This document shows positions 26,605 to 35,672 of a stretch of 64,000 bases of DNA, in pieces. The stretch is taken from the NCBI GenBank assembly GCA_017434825.1, contig JAFSGC010000002.1, forward strand, positions 21,436 to 85,435, in the 5' to 3' direction. Position numbers and translations under genes: made by a program. Source of the stretch: Bacilli bacterium (GTDB taxonomy: Bacteria; Bacillota_I; Bacilli_A; RF39; UBA660). The stretch's first letter is position 1. Every line of letters begins with the position of its first letter. A model generated the notes under the pieces. It was not told the DNA's origin and ran no database searches. It saw nothing but the letters and a program-made list of their open reading frames with translations.

Positions 26605-27955
26605 TTGTAATAACAATCTTAACTTTCTTAGTCTTAGATTCATAATTTAACTTCAAGTCATCTCCAGAAACTTGAACTTCTACTTCATGAGTACCTACTC
26701 CATAATCTTTAAGATCGATGTAAGGTTTAATTGATGTAGACTCAACTTTCTTAACAACATCACTACTTCCAGATACTACTACAGTAACTTGTCTATCGTC
26801 ATCAGTTAATGCTTGAACTTTATAATTATTTCCAAGATTCTTAAATTGAATTGCAATATTTTCAAACTCTTTAGTAATTGAGTCATCTAAAGTTAATTTA
26901 ATTGTTAATGTTTTTGTACTAAGTTCAGTAATACCAGAAGGTTTCTTTAAAGTAACATGATATTCTTTATCTTTAGCTAATCCCTTAGTATCAATTTCAA
27001 CTTCAAGTTGTTCAATTTCATCAACAGCAGCTTGTTCACCATAAATAGTAACTAAAGTAGAACTTAATACCATTGATTTAATTGATCTACCAAATGCTAA
27101 GTCTCCTTTTGGAATAACTTTAATTGGAACTTCTTTACTTGGAGAAGTAATTGTAAGTTTAGCTTTTACTGTTTTAGGAACTATTTCAACATCATCTAAA
27201 ATCATTCCATCAGTATCATAAGCAACTAGAGGAACATCTTTTAATTCAATTTCCCCAGCCTTTGGATTAGGAATTTCATTAACATCAACTAATGCTTTTA
27301 CAGATGCAACTTGTTTTAACTTATATTCTGCACCCTTAATAATTACATCAGTTCTATCTAATTCAATATCACTAATATATAATTTCTTATCTAAATTATC
27401 TTTATGTAATACATCATAAGTTAATGTTCTAGTATCACTAACTTTTTCATAAATTGTAACTGTTACATTTTCAGGATCTAACTTATAATCTAACGATTTA
27501 AGTCGTTGTGTATACTTTAATGTAACCTTATGATTTCCTGGTTTTAATCCAGTTAAATCAACAGATACACCTTTAGCAGGAGATTGCTTTGCTAAGAAGA
27601 TGTGTCTTCTTTGTCCTACTAAAGTAATATCAACAGTATCAGGTAAACCTTCAACTACATATAATTCCTCATTATAAACTGCTGTTACTTGTTGGTCTGA
27701 TAAAATTTCTGCATATTGATCAATCATAATATTAGATTCTTTATCAGTCCATACAAATACAATAAATGCTAAAATCATACTTATTATTAACAAAGTAGAT
27801 TTTTTACCAGCAAATCTATCAATATTTTTAGAATTGTTTTTGAAGAAATTCATAACAATTAAGATGAGTTTTGTAATAGGAGTTATTAACCATTTATCAA
27901 AGAATAATCCAATATGGTGGAATAATCTTCCAATTTTTCTAATTATCTTCTTCAT
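26597..27955 (-). CDS. cdaR: CdaR/YbbR-domain regulator of diadenylate cyclase
   Basis: 452 residues. N-terminal membrane helix (about 50-68) and several extracellular YbbR repeats (about 80-165, 170-250, 255-345, 350-450; PDTVDITLVGQ, RTDVIIKG, KEVPIKVIPKG). CdaR controls CdaA activity from outside the membrane. It overlaps cdaA by 17 bases in the conserved order cdaA-cdaR. The usual third gene glmM does not follow; a terminator does. GAGGAAG in the end of cdaA serves as ribosome site. Confidence 0.88.
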   Translation of the reverse strand: MKKIIRKIGRLFHHIGLFFDKWLITPITKLILIVMNFFKNNSKNIDRFAGKKSTLLIISMILAFIVFVWTDKESNIMIDQYAEILSDQQVTAVYNEELYVVEGLPDTVDITLVGQRRHIFLAKQSPAKGVSVDLTGLKPGNHKVTLKYTQRLKSLDYKLDPENVTVTIYEKVSDTRTLTYDVLHKDNLDKKLYISDIELDRTDVIIKGAEYKLKQVASVKALVDVNEIPNPKAGEIELKDVPLVAYDTDGMILDDVEIVPKTVKAKLTITSPSKEVPIKVIPKGDLAFGRSIKSMVLSSTLVTIYGEQAAVDEIEQLEVEIDTKGLAKDKEYHVTLKKPSGITELSTKTLTIKLTLDDSITKEFENIAIQFKNLGNNYKVQALTDDDRQVTVVVSGSSDVVKKVESTSIKPYIDLKDYGVGTHEVEVQVSGDDLKLNYESKTKKVKIVITKK

Positions 27956-28766
27956 AAGCTGCTTCCTCTATTTCTTCTTCAAATTCTATATCTTGTTTTG
28001 GTTTTAACTCATCTATTAACATCATTCTAACATCATCAAGTGTTAGGTTATATAACATTTCTCCCTTTAACGCTATTGAAACTCTTCCTGTTTCTTCAGA
28101 AACAACAATACAAATAGCATCTGTTTCTTCAGCTAACCCTAAGGCCGCTCTATGTCTTGTTCCTAATCTTTTATTCAACTTAGGACTATTACTTGTTGGA
28201 AAAACAGCACCAGCACAAGTAATTCTATCACCTTGAATAATAACTCCACCATCATGTAATGGATTACCTTCATAGAAAATAGCTATTAATAAATCACTTG
28301 TTAAATCAGCATATAACTTTTTAGCTTTATCAATGTAATTACCAAGACTAATATCTCTTTCAATTACCATTAATGCTCCAATTCTTTCTTTTCTTAAATA
28401 GTCAATTGCATTAACCATTTCATAAACCATACGTTCACGTTCATCAACTGTTAGTACTTTATGTCTTCCTAATAATTGAGTACGTCCAAGTTGCTCTAAT
28501 ATAGTTCTAATTTCTGGTTGGAAAATAACAATTAAAGCAATTGGTCCCCATTGAAGAATATAATCTAATAAAACTCCAATAGTTACAAATCCAAAAAGAT
28601 CACTTACCGCATAAAGTAAAACAATAAATACTAATCCTTTAAAAATTAACGATAATTTAATATTATTTTTAATATTTTTCAAAATATAATAAATTACAAA
28701 CCATACTAATAAGACATCAACGAAATCTCTTAATACGGATAATACATCTGTTACTGTTATTGACAT
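27939..28766 (-). CDS. cdaA: Diadenylate cyclase CdaA
   Basis: 275 residues. Three N-terminal membrane helices (about 15-80) and a DAC/DisA_N domain (about 100-255) with the signature motifs DGGVII and GTRHRAALG. It makes c-di-AMP from two ATP at the membrane, a messenger for potassium and osmotic balance and for wall homeostasis. An acidic C-terminal tail follows. AGGAGAGG precedes the ATG. It is co-transcribed and overlapping with cdaR. Confidence 0.95.
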   Translation of the reverse strand: MSITVTDVLSVLRDFVDVLLVWFVIYYILKNIKNNIKLSLIFKGLVFIVLLYAVSDLFGFVTIGVLLDYILQWGPIALIVIFQPEIRTILEQLGRTQLLGRHKVLTVDERERMVYEMVNAIDYLRKERIGALMVIERDISLGNYIDKAKKLYADLTSDLLIAIFYEGNPLHDGGVIIQGDRITCAGAVFPTSNSPKLNKRLGTRHRAALGLAEETDAICIVVSEETGRVSIALKGEMLYNLTLDDVRMMLIDELKPKQDIEFEEEIEEAAYEEDN

Positions 28767-28828
28767 TACATCCTCTCCTTCTAAAAATGCTATAATCTAG
28801 TATACAAAATTTTATCTAAATAGTAAAG

Positions 28829-29143
28829 TTATTGATTATTGTTAGAATCTACAACGGGTGCAGAAACAGCAACATCAACTACTGGCGCAACCATTGCTTG
28901 TTCTACAGATGTTACACCAGCTGGTTGTTGAACCGGTGCTGCAGCAAAAGCACTAGCATCAACCATATCTCCTGCAATTGCAGCATGTGTCGCTTCATAT
29001 TCTTTTTTCTCTTTTTGTTTATTTAAATACTGTTCACCTAAATAACCAATACATGAACAAATTAATATTCCACAAACAATAGATACTCCAATATATAATG
29101 GACCATTTAGAACATCTCTAAAAAATGTAATTATAAAATCCAT
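28829..29143 (-). CDS. Small membrane protein with Ala/Val/Pro-rich tail
   Basis: 104 residues. One or two membrane segments (about 5-35), a charged stretch (KQKEKKEYE) and an Ala/Val/Pro-rich low-complexity tail with repeated APVV units ending in SNNNQ. ATG 29143 is chosen because GGGGTGA lies upstream. I do not recognise the family. It precedes cdaA by about 60 bases on the same strand and may be co-transcribed with it. Confidence 0.65.
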   Translation of the reverse strand: MDFIITFFRDVLNGPLYIGVSIVCGILICSCIGYLGEQYLNKQKEKKEYEATHAAIAGDMVDASAFAAAPVQQPAGVTSVEQAMVAPVVDVAVSAPVVDSNNNQ

Positions 29144-29220
29144 CAATATCACCCCTATTCTTAATAACTATAATAACATTTAATAGAAAATTTATCAACC
29201 TTCGAAACTAAAAAACAAAC

Positions 29221-29242
29221 AAAAAAAGACCGAAGTCTTTTC
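29221..29242 (-). terminator. Terminator with UUCG tetraloop
   Basis: Minus strand AAAAGAC-TTCG-GTCTTTTTTT, after the DUF378 gene. Confidence 0.85.
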
Positions 29243-29445
29243 TATTTAGTTGGTTCAATATGATTAAATAAAATTCCAATATTAACAAGACCACAAACAC
29301 CAACAAGTGTATAAATAATTCTTGAAAATAAAGTTGCTTCACCAAAAATCATAGCAACCAAATCAAAGTCTAATAAACCGATTAATCCCCAGTTTACTGC
29401 TCCAATTATTGTAATAACTAACAATACTTTTTGTAATGTTTCCAT
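29242..29445 (-). CDS. DUF378 family small membrane protein (YuzA-like)
   Basis: 67 residues with two membrane helices. METLQKVLLVITIIGAVNWG and LLDFDLV match the DUF378 family. ATG 29445 follows AGGAGG; a longer in-frame reading overlaps the NlpC/P60 gene and is not credible. Function unknown in the family. It lies downstream of the NlpC/P60 gene and ends in a UUCG terminator. Confidence 0.82.
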   Translation of the reverse strand: METLQKVLLVITIIGAVNWGLIGLLDFDLVAMIFGEATLFSRIIYTLVGVCGLVNIGILFNHIEPTK

Positions 29446-29498
29446 AATCAATCCTCCTAAATATAGGATTTCCAAAAACAAACAAAAATATACATAAA

Positions 29499-30464
29499 TT
29501 ATGATAATCTTCTCACTGATACGATATGAACACCAGTATAACTTCCCCAACTATCTACTTTATTAACAACAACACCATCACGTGGATTAGATGCATGAAT
29601 CATTAAACCATTTCCCACATAAATAGCAGTGTGTGTAATATTATTTCTTCCATAACCCCAAACAATAATATCTCCTACTCTTGCATTTTTATAAGAAACT
29701 TCATATCCATTATAAAGTTGATCTGTAGCACTGCGTCCAACTTTTAAACCATTTCTAGCATAAACATATTGAACAAATCCACTACAATCGAATCCATTAA
29801 TACTACTACCACCATAAACATAAGGTTTACCTAATAAAGAATAAGCTGTACTTTTAATTGAATTTTCTCTACCATGACTAGTAACAACCACATTAAACTT
29901 TTTACTAGAAACATTTTCAGCATTATCAACAGCTTTAATCTCAATACTATATTTACCAATCTGATTAGTATTAACAGACCCATTAATCGTATAATAATTA
30001 GTATCTCCATCAATAATTTCTTCATTCTTTTTAAATGTAAGTTTCCCATCAACATTATCAGTAACACTCTTAATATTACCAAAAACATCAAATGATTTAC
30101 CAACACTTACATAAACTGTATCTTTTTTTAATTCAATAATAGGCTTAACACTATCTACAACCTTTATCGAAACAGGAACATGTTTTTTAACATTACTTTT
30201 TTCAATTTCAAATAAAACCACTTGTTCCCCAACTTTATTAGTATTAACATCCTTTATTATTGAAACATCCCCTGATACATTGCTAAGCATTGCAATAGAA
30301 TCATAACTAGAAGTACCAAATTCAACCACCCTATTATCATTAACATCTACTGTAATACTATTAAAAATAATTTTATTTCTATAAGAATATCCCGCAATAC
30401 ATAATATTACTAAGAATAAAACACTCATTAAAAACTTCAACCTAACGGTCTGCCCCGTTTGCAT
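29499..30464 (-). CDS. NlpC/P60 endopeptidase with Ig-like (DUF5011) domains
   Basis: About 321 residues. Signal or anchor (about 8-28), two Ig-like units (about 40-118 and 120-205; the second is a DUF5011 type with VDNAENVSSKKFNV), then an NlpC/P60 domain (about 210-321). The catalytic Cys lies in FDCSGFVQY, His in ITHTAIYVG, and IHAS follows. It should cut peptidoglycan stem peptides. The Ig-like plus hydrolase design mirrors the VanY-like protein at 5580. ATG 30464 follows GGGAGG. Confidence 0.87.
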   Translation of the reverse strand: MQTGQTVRLKFLMSVLFLVILCIAGYSYRNKIIFNSITVDVNDNRVVEFGTSSYDSIAMLSNVSGDVSIIKDVNTNKVGEQVVLFEIEKSNVKKHVPVSIKVVDSVKPIIELKKDTVYVSVGKSFDVFGNIKSVTDNVDGKLTFKKNEEIIDGDTNYYTINGSVNTNQIGKYSIEIKAVDNAENVSSKKFNVVVTSHGRENSIKSTAYSLLGKPYVYGGSSINGFDCSGFVQYVYARNGLKVGRSATDQLYNGYEVSYKNARVGDIIVWGYGRNNITHTAIYVGNGLMIHASNPRDGVVVNKVDSWGSYTGVHIVSVRRLS

Positions 30465-30614
30465 AAAATTTCCTCCCTGAATGCCGTATATTATACCAAA
30501 TTTAACCAAAAAAGTCAAAAATCATACTTCTAAAACTAGTATTATTCTGAATTCAAAAATTATAATTGGAAAAATTTTCAAAAAAAAATATAATATATTT
30601 AAGGAGGAATCAAC

Positions 30615-31067
30615 ATGGTACATTACGAGGGAATATTTTTTGATAAAAAAACTCAAGATTATATTATTTCTTTAGACAAGAATAAATTACCTGTATTAAA
30701 TGATGAAATACATTGTACATTTAAACCAAAACCAACTAATGAAGAATTATTTGATGAACTACTTGGGCAAGAAATAGAAATAGAACTAATTGGATATGGA
30801 AGCGATGGAAAAAACAGCGGTTTTGAAGTAAAAATTCCAGAAAAATATATGAAATATTATATTAATTACGAGGAAGAAGATCCAACCAAACTAAAAATCC
30901 CACATATCACTACATCTATATCAGAAGATTCAAAAGCATATCTTACGAAAAACTTAAATTTTATTTCGTTAGATTCACCAATAAAAGTAACAGGAAAATT
31001 TGCTTATTGGATAAAAGAGGAAGATGGAACAGAATACTTAACTTATGAAAAACAAAAAAAGTATTAG
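30615..31067 (+). CDS. Putative 2H-type phosphoesterase-like protein
   Basis: 150 residues, cytosolic. Two H-x-T motifs, H33CT (EIHCTFKP) and H97IT (IPHITTSIS), 64 residues apart, are the pattern of the 2H phosphoesterase superfamily, whose members act on 2',3'-cyclic phosphates or related nucleotide ends. GYGSDGKNSGFEVKI lies between them. Assignment rests on this pattern alone. AAGGAGG precedes the ATG. It is the first of several nucleotide-processing genes between 30.6 and 40.2 kb. Confidence 0.6.
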   Translation: MVHYEGIFFDKKTQDYIISLDKNKLPVLNDEIHCTFKPKPTNEELFDELLGQEIEIELIGYGSDGKNSGFEVKIPEKYMKYYINYEEEDPTKLKIPHITTSISEDSKAYLTKNLNFISLDSPIKVTGKFAYWIKEEDGTEYLTYEKQKKY

Positions 31068-31084
31068 GAAACTAATACTTTTTA
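31054..31084. terminator. Bidirectional terminator
   Basis: AAGTATTAG-GAAA-CTAATACTT with A- and T-runs, GNRA-type loop; overlaps the ends of both convergent genes. Confidence 0.85.
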
Positions 31085-32206
31085 TATATCAAAATCTTTT
31101 CCTCTAGCCCTCTTAAACTTAACAAAAACACCTGAAAGCATAACTAAAAGCGTAATATAAATCATTATTTTCAAGTCTTTTACAAAAAAAAGTAAAACTA
31201 AAGTCATTAGCGTTCTAGAAATATTTTGAATTACTTCATAAGCTAAATTATAGTTATAATATTCAAACTTTTTACTTAAAGCATAAAATTCTTTTGACAT
31301 TGAAATCTCATGCATTTTTCCCACAATACCTTCAAAGAAAGAAACTATAACAAGTAATATACCAGTAACATTACATTTCATAAAAAATACTAATACTACC
31401 AAAACTAAACTCAAAGTTAAAAAATTCTTTTTACCATTAACTTTCTTACCATAAAAATATGCAAATAAAATAGTAGCTAAATTAGTAAATAAAGTTAATA
31501 AACCAACTGTTTGAAATGTGTCCTTAACATATAAATATAAAAATAAAGGAAAAATAAGTTTCACTACAGTAGTCAATTCATAAGTACCAAATAAAAATAT
31601 ATCCTCTTTTGGAATTTTCTTTAAAGTTTTAAATAAATCAATCTTAATATCATTTTTCTCATGAGTAAACTTTAATTTGTATAAATAAATTACACTAAAT
31701 AAGAACAGTACAATAGATATAACAGTTAAAATTTTTAAACTAAAATAATCTAAGAATAATGCCCCTATATATGATGAAACAATAACACCAATTTGATTTA
31801 TAATACTTATAATTGAATAAGATTTTGAAATATCATCTTTATGAATAACCTTTAAATTATAATATCTTCTCGCAATCCAATATCCCCTTCTATATAAAGC
31901 ATAGATAAATGCAATCAGTATAATAGAAAAAATACCAATCATTTTAATATTCAGAAGTATCTGTAATAAACAAAAAGCAATTATTCCAACTATTGATAAA
32001 ACTCTATTATCAAACTTTTTAGATAAATAAATACACGGATAATCTAAAAGTAAAGATATAAAATGAATTAGTAAAAAATAAATCATTATACTAGGCAAAT
32101 CATATCCTGCTTTATAAAATAATATAGGAATATATAATTCTACTAAATTTCTCGCAAATGTAGAAAAGAAAACATATAAATTAAAGTTTTTTTGATTACT
32201 ATCCAT
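31082..32206 (-). CDS. MFS-like membrane transporter
   Basis: 374 residues with about ten to twelve hydrophobic segments and short basic loops (RRGYWIARRYY in the first half). The two-bundle layout with a central loop (about 185-200, KLKFTHEKND) fits a major facilitator. No substrate motif is recognisable. GGTGATA precedes the ATG. It stands alone between the 2H-like and Nudix genes. Confidence 0.72.
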   Translation of the reverse strand: MDSNQKNFNLYVFFSTFARNLVELYIPILFYKAGYDLPSIMIYFLLIHFISLLLDYPCIYLSKKFDNRVLSIVGIIAFCLLQILLNIKMIGIFSIILIAFIYALYRRGYWIARRYYNLKVIHKDDISKSYSIISIINQIGVIVSSYIGALFLDYFSLKILTVISIVLFLFSVIYLYKLKFTHEKNDIKIDLFKTLKKIPKEDIFLFGTYELTTVVKLIFPLFLYLYVKDTFQTVGLLTLFTNLATILFAYFYGKKVNGKKNFLTLSLVLVVLVFFMKCNVTGILLVIVSFFEGIVGKMHEISMSKEFYALSKKFEYYNYNLAYEVIQNISRTLMTLVLLFFVKDLKIMIYITLLVMLSGVFVKFKRARGKDFDI

Positions 32207-32310
32207 ATTATCACCATAAAAATTATATCACTAAAAGATAAATAAATATTAATAATAAACAAACTTGACACAAAAATAAACAACTAATTATAATAAAAAA
32301 GAGGTGTCCC

Positions 32311-32823
32311 ATGAATATAGTAATAAATAAAAATAACGCACAAATAAATGATGACTGGTCAATATTTAGAAAAGTACGTGCAATTATTAAAAATAATGAT
32401 AAATATGCAATTACTGAAGAAGGAGGCAAAGTCATCTTTCCTGGAGGAAAATGCGATAAAGACGAAGACTTTGATGATGCAATTATAAGAGAACTAGAAG
32501 AAGAAACAGGAATTTCTTTTGAAAAAAACTCATTAGAAAACATATTAACACTAGAAACATATTATGAAGACTTTTATAACTACCGAATATCAAAAGAAAC
32601 GCCACGATATACAATAACAAAATATTATTATGTAGAAACTACATCAGATATAAATAAATCAAATCAATCCTTAACAACATCTGAAATTAATGAAAACTTT
32701 AATATTAAATTTGTTACAAAAGAAGAACTAATAAAATTATTAAATATTGATCATTCATCCTCAGTAAATGGGAAATTCTTTGATGAAGAAAATAAAGTTA
32801 TATTAGAAAATATTTTAAAATAA
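32311..32823 (+). CDS. Nudix hydrolase
   Basis: 170 residues. A complete Nudix box (G-x5-E-x7-REUxEExGU) is visible from GKCDKDEDFDDAII into RELEEETGI, about residues 48-71. The family hydrolyses nucleoside diphosphates linked to another group; the substrate cannot be told. GAGGTG precedes the ATG. A minus-strand open frame over it (32223-32543) is a shadow. Confidence 0.9.
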   Translation: MNIVINKNNAQINDDWSIFRKVRAIIKNNDKYAITEEGGKVIFPGGKCDKDEDFDDAIIRELEEETGISFEKNSLENILTLETYYEDFYNYRISKETPRYTITKYYYVETTSDINKSNQSLTTSEINENFNIKFVTKEELIKLLNIDHSSSVNGKFFDEENKVILENILK

Positions 32824-32853
32824 AAATACTAGATAACTAGTATTTTATTTTTT
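32823..32853. terminator. Bidirectional terminator between Nudix and LysR genes
   Basis: AAAATACTAG-ATAA-CTAGTATTTT followed by a T-run. Confidence 0.8.
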
Positions 32854-33708
32854 TAATAAATTAATAAATGCTTTTACTCTATATGTTGGAACACTATTTT
32901 TTACTAAAGTATAACCAAATTTTCTCTTTGGCAAACAAACATCATGATTAACTATAAATAAGTTTTTCCCAAGCTCATTCTTAACATATTCTTCTGTAAC
33001 AACACCTATTCCCATTCCCGCTTTAACAAGTTCAGTAACTAATCTATGACTAACAACTTCCATAAAAGGAACATATTTTATATCATTTTTCTTAACATAT
33101 TCATTAAAACTAGTTCTAGCAACAGATGGTGCAGTTTGTAATATCAAATTACTGTTAAATAAATCTTCTTTCGATAAAGAAGTTTTTTTATTACTAACAA
33201 AAACTTCACCTACTTCTGATATTTCAAAGAATTCTAGGTCTTTATCAACATAATCACCATTACTTCCAATAACAATATCAACATTACCATTTCTAAGTTC
33301 TTTAAGTAATACATCTGTTAATAAATTAACTATTTTAATTTCAACATTAGGATAAAGTTCATGAAACCTAGTAATATATGGCATTAAATAATGTTCAGTA
33401 ACTGAAGTAGAAGCACCAATTCTTAAAACACCTGCTTCTAAGTTTTTTAATGACATTACTTTATTATGTCCATTAATAAAATAAGTCATTCCTTCTTTTA
33501 CATACTTGTATAATTCTTCTCCTTCATCAGTAAGAATTACTCCCTTTTTAGTTCTAACAAACAAAGTAACTCCTAATTGTCCTTCTAACATTTTAATAGA
33601 TTGTGTAACAGCAGGTTGACTAATCATTAACTCCTCTGCTCCCTTAGAAATACTTTTATTATTAGCAACTACATAAAACATTTTGTATAATTCAAAGTTT
33701 ACATCCAT
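32845..33708 (-). CDS. LysR-type transcriptional regulator
   Basis: 287 residues. N-terminal winged helix (about 1-60: LYKMFYVVANNKSISKGAEE, ISQPAVTQSIKMLE) and a periplasmic-binding-like effector domain (about 90-287, GVLRIGASTS). It is transcribed divergently from a CoaB-like gene, and the ~90-base gap holds a perfect ATAAGT/ACTTAT dyad, so it probably controls that gene and itself. Effector unknown. AAGGAG precedes the ATG. Confidence 0.9.
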   Translation of the reverse strand: MDVNFELYKMFYVVANNKSISKGAEELMISQPAVTQSIKMLEGQLGVTLFVRTKKGVILTDEGEELYKYVKEGMTYFINGHNKVMSLKNLEAGVLRIGASTSVTEHYLMPYITRFHELYPNVEIKIVNLLTDVLLKELRNGNVDIVIGSNGDYVDKDLEFFEISEVGEVFVSNKKTSLSKEDLFNSNLILQTAPSVARTSFNEYVKKNDIKYVPFMEVVSHRLVTELVKAGMGIGVVTEEYVKNELGKNLFIVNHDVCLPKRKFGYTLVKNSVPTYRVKAFINLLKK

Positions 33709-33733
33709 ATTATAATTTCTCCTTATATTTAAG

Positions 33734-33757
33734 ATAAGTTATATATATTATACTTAT
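33734..33757. promoter_or_regulatory. Candidate LysR operator
   Basis: Perfect inverted repeat ATAAGT (33734-33739) and ACTTAT (33752-33757) around an AT-only 12-base centre, in the gap between the divergent regulator and CoaB-like genes. Confidence 0.5.
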
Positions 33758-33800
33758 AACACAAATACTAGTAAAATACAAATTGAAAGGAGAGATAAAT

Positions 33801-34565
33801 ATGAAAAAAATATTAATCACAGCAGGACCTACAAACGAATATATTGATGAGGTCATGAAAATAACAAACATGTCTACTGGTAGACTAGGTATTGAATTAA
33901 CCAGAAATTTTTTAGAAAGTGGAGAACAAGTTACATTAATTGGAACAAGAAGTGTATTTAGAAGTGGCTTATTTGAAAAATATCACTTGGCGGGACACAA
34001 AAACTTAAGATCAATTCCAATTGAAACTACACAAGATATGTATCTTGCATTAGAGCAAGAATCAAAAAATGAATATGATTTAGTTATTCACTCTTCAGCA
34101 GTAGGAGATTATAAACCAGAATTTTCATTTAGAATGGAAGATTTAGCTAAAGAATTAGTTGAGGCTATTGCATCTGGACAAACTACAGAAGAAGAAATTT
34201 TAAGTATTTTAACTAATCCATCATGTAAAGTTGATGATGATACAAAGATTAGTAGCTATGAACCACACCTTACTGTTAAGCTAACATTAACACCAAAACT
34301 AATCTCAAACTTAAGAAACTGGTATCCAAATGCAACATTAGTAGGCTTTAAACTTCTAGAAAATGTCACTAAAGAACATTTATTAGAAGTAGCAAGAAAA
34401 TTATGTGACAAAAATAATATGGATTATATTATCGCTAATGATTTGGCTGATCTAAGACAAGGTCAACATTTATCATTCTTAGTAAATAAAGATGGCTACC
34501 AAAACACAGAATTTCATTCTCCTGAAGACATTTATCAAAAAACAAAATCATTTATTCAGAAATAA
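33801..34565 (+). CDS. coaB: Phosphopantothenate-cysteine ligase (CoaB domain, stand-alone)
   Basis: 254 residues, a DFP/CoaB domain without the CoaC decarboxylase half. KILITAGPTNEYIDEV at the N-terminus, HSSAVGDYKPE near residue 95, LVGFKLLE and IIANDL fit CoaB. The reaction joins cysteine to 4'-phosphopantothenate in coenzyme A synthesis. Separate CoaB and CoaC proteins are known from streptococci and enterococci; the coaC partner is not in this window. ATG 33801 follows AAAGGAGAG. A divergent LysR gene suggests its own regulator. Confidence 0.85.
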   Translation: MKKILITAGPTNEYIDEVMKITNMSTGRLGIELTRNFLESGEQVTLIGTRSVFRSGLFEKYHLAGHKNLRSIPIETTQDMYLALEQESKNEYDLVIHSSAVGDYKPEFSFRMEDLAKELVEAIASGQTTEEEILSILTNPSCKVDDDTKISSYEPHLTVKLTLTPKLISNLRNWYPNATLVGFKLLENVTKEHLLEVARKLCDKNNMDYIIANDLADLRQGQHLSFLVNKDGYQNTEFHSPEDIYQKTKSFIQK

Positions 34566-34586
34566 AAGACACATCAGTGTCTTTTT
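34564..34586. terminator. Bidirectional terminator after coaB
   Basis: AAAAGACAC-ATCA-GTGTCTTTTT. Confidence 0.85.
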
Positions 34587-35046
34587 ACAACCTATTAATA
34601 ATTTCCACAGCGTATTCTAATAGTTTATCTAAATCGTTAAATGGTTCTTCATTATAATCAGTCTTATATAACCAATCTAAATATTTAGTTTTAGGGGCAC
34701 CATCTGGTCTACCATAAATAACTTTCTTAGAATGTAACCAATAACCAAACTCTACATTTGTAGAAAAACCAGGCATATCAGGTAAACTTCTAGGAATCCA
34801 AAATAATATAACGGTTGCCTCAGTTAATGCTTCTCTTTCCCAATTAGCTTGATCTACATAATTTGTTTTAGGAACCCAAGTAGAATATTCCGGAACAAAT
34901 ACTACTCCATCAAACCCAAGTTCTTCTAATTTCTTAACAGCATCAACTCTCCAAGAAGCAACTTTTTCCTCTCTAGGTGTAGGTCCTGCTAAAAATATTG
35001 ACTTCTTACCCTTTAATACAACCTCATCAGAAAAATTTACTCTCAT
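34585..35046 (-). CDS. Nucleoside 2-deoxyribosyltransferase-like protein
   Basis: 153 residues. KSIFLAGPTPREEKVASWR, VFVPEYSTW, NWEREALTEATVILFW and STNVEFGYWLHSKKVIYGRP match the nucleoside 2-deoxyribosyltransferase-like fold, with the Glu of NVEFG as likely nucleophile. It may transfer or hydrolyse deoxyribose on nucleosides. Its ATG overlaps the TGA of the kinase-like gene (ATGA), with the ribosome site inside that gene, so both are made together. Confidence 0.8.
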   Translation of the reverse strand: MRVNFSDEVVLKGKKSIFLAGPTPREEKVASWRVDAVKKLEELGFDGVVFVPEYSTWVPKTNYVDQANWEREALTEATVILFWIPRSLPDMPGFSTNVEFGYWLHSKKVIYGRPDGAPKTKYLDWLYKTDYNEEPFNDLDKLLEYAVEIINRL

Positions 35047-35606
35047 ATATCCACCTCTTCTACTCTTTTTAAAAATTCATTTAATCCTAAATACCATTTA
35101 TATATAGCTTTCTTTCTTTCACTATATTTTATAAAATCCTCATCCAAATAATTTGGATTATTTTTTTTATATCTTTCTAAGCATCTTTCATAACAAGTAT
35201 TAACAGATGTCCTCATCACAATAAGTTTTCCTTTTAACTTACTAACATCTTTCATATTTCTAAATTGCGCAGAATCAATAACAATAGTTTTTCCACAACC
35301 CTCAAAATATTCTAAAATATCTTGGTAATACATATCAAATTCATAAATAAGTTCTGGTAATACATCAAATTTTTCTCTAATATGTTCTCCATACTCCCTA
35401 TTAACACCAGAAGAAGTTTCAAATCTTCCAAAAACCTCATCTGTATCAATTACAATATAATTATCATCATTTAAATACTGTTGTGCATAAAAAGACTTAC
35501 CACTTCCACTTTCTCCAGTCAAATTAATAACTGGATCATTAGAAAAATTTTTAATATATGGTTTCTTATCAATTACTAAATCAATAAACATTTCCTCATT
35601 TGACAT
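35043..35606 (-). CDS. P-loop kinase-like protein (AAA_33/adenylate kinase type)
   Basis: 187 residues. Walker A GESGSGKS near residues 31-38, IVIDTDEVF, IVIDSAQF and a helical lid region with several Arg (CYERCLERYKKN) point to a small-molecule kinase of the P-loop group. The phosphoryl acceptor is unknown. It ends in TGA, one of only two such stops I found, overlapping the deoxyribosyltransferase-like gene by four bases. AGGTGATG precedes the ATG. Pairing with that gene suggests nucleoside handling. Confidence 0.78.
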   Translation of the reverse strand: MSNEEMFIDLVIDKKPYIKNFSNDPVINLTGESGSGKSFYAQQYLNDDNYIVIDTDEVFGRFETSSGVNREYGEHIREKFDVLPELIYEFDMYYQDILEYFEGCGKTIVIDSAQFRNMKDVSKLKGKLIVMRTSVNTCYERCLERYKKNNPNYLDEDFIKYSERKKAIYKWYLGLNEFLKRVEEVDI

Positions 35607-35672
35607 ATCATCACCTACTTTTATTATATCATATATACTGCTTATGTTATAATTATAATGAGGAGTGATAAA

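Noticed and set aside
29446..29550. N-terminal extension of the DUF378 gene
   Set aside because: It overlaps the end of the NlpC/P60 gene; METLQKV at 29445 with AGGAGG is the family start.
32223..32543. Hydrophobic open frame on the minus strand
   Set aside because: Opposite strand of the start of the Nudix gene, which has a full Nudix box and a ribosome site; the Ser/Leu-rich product is typical of an antisense shadow.
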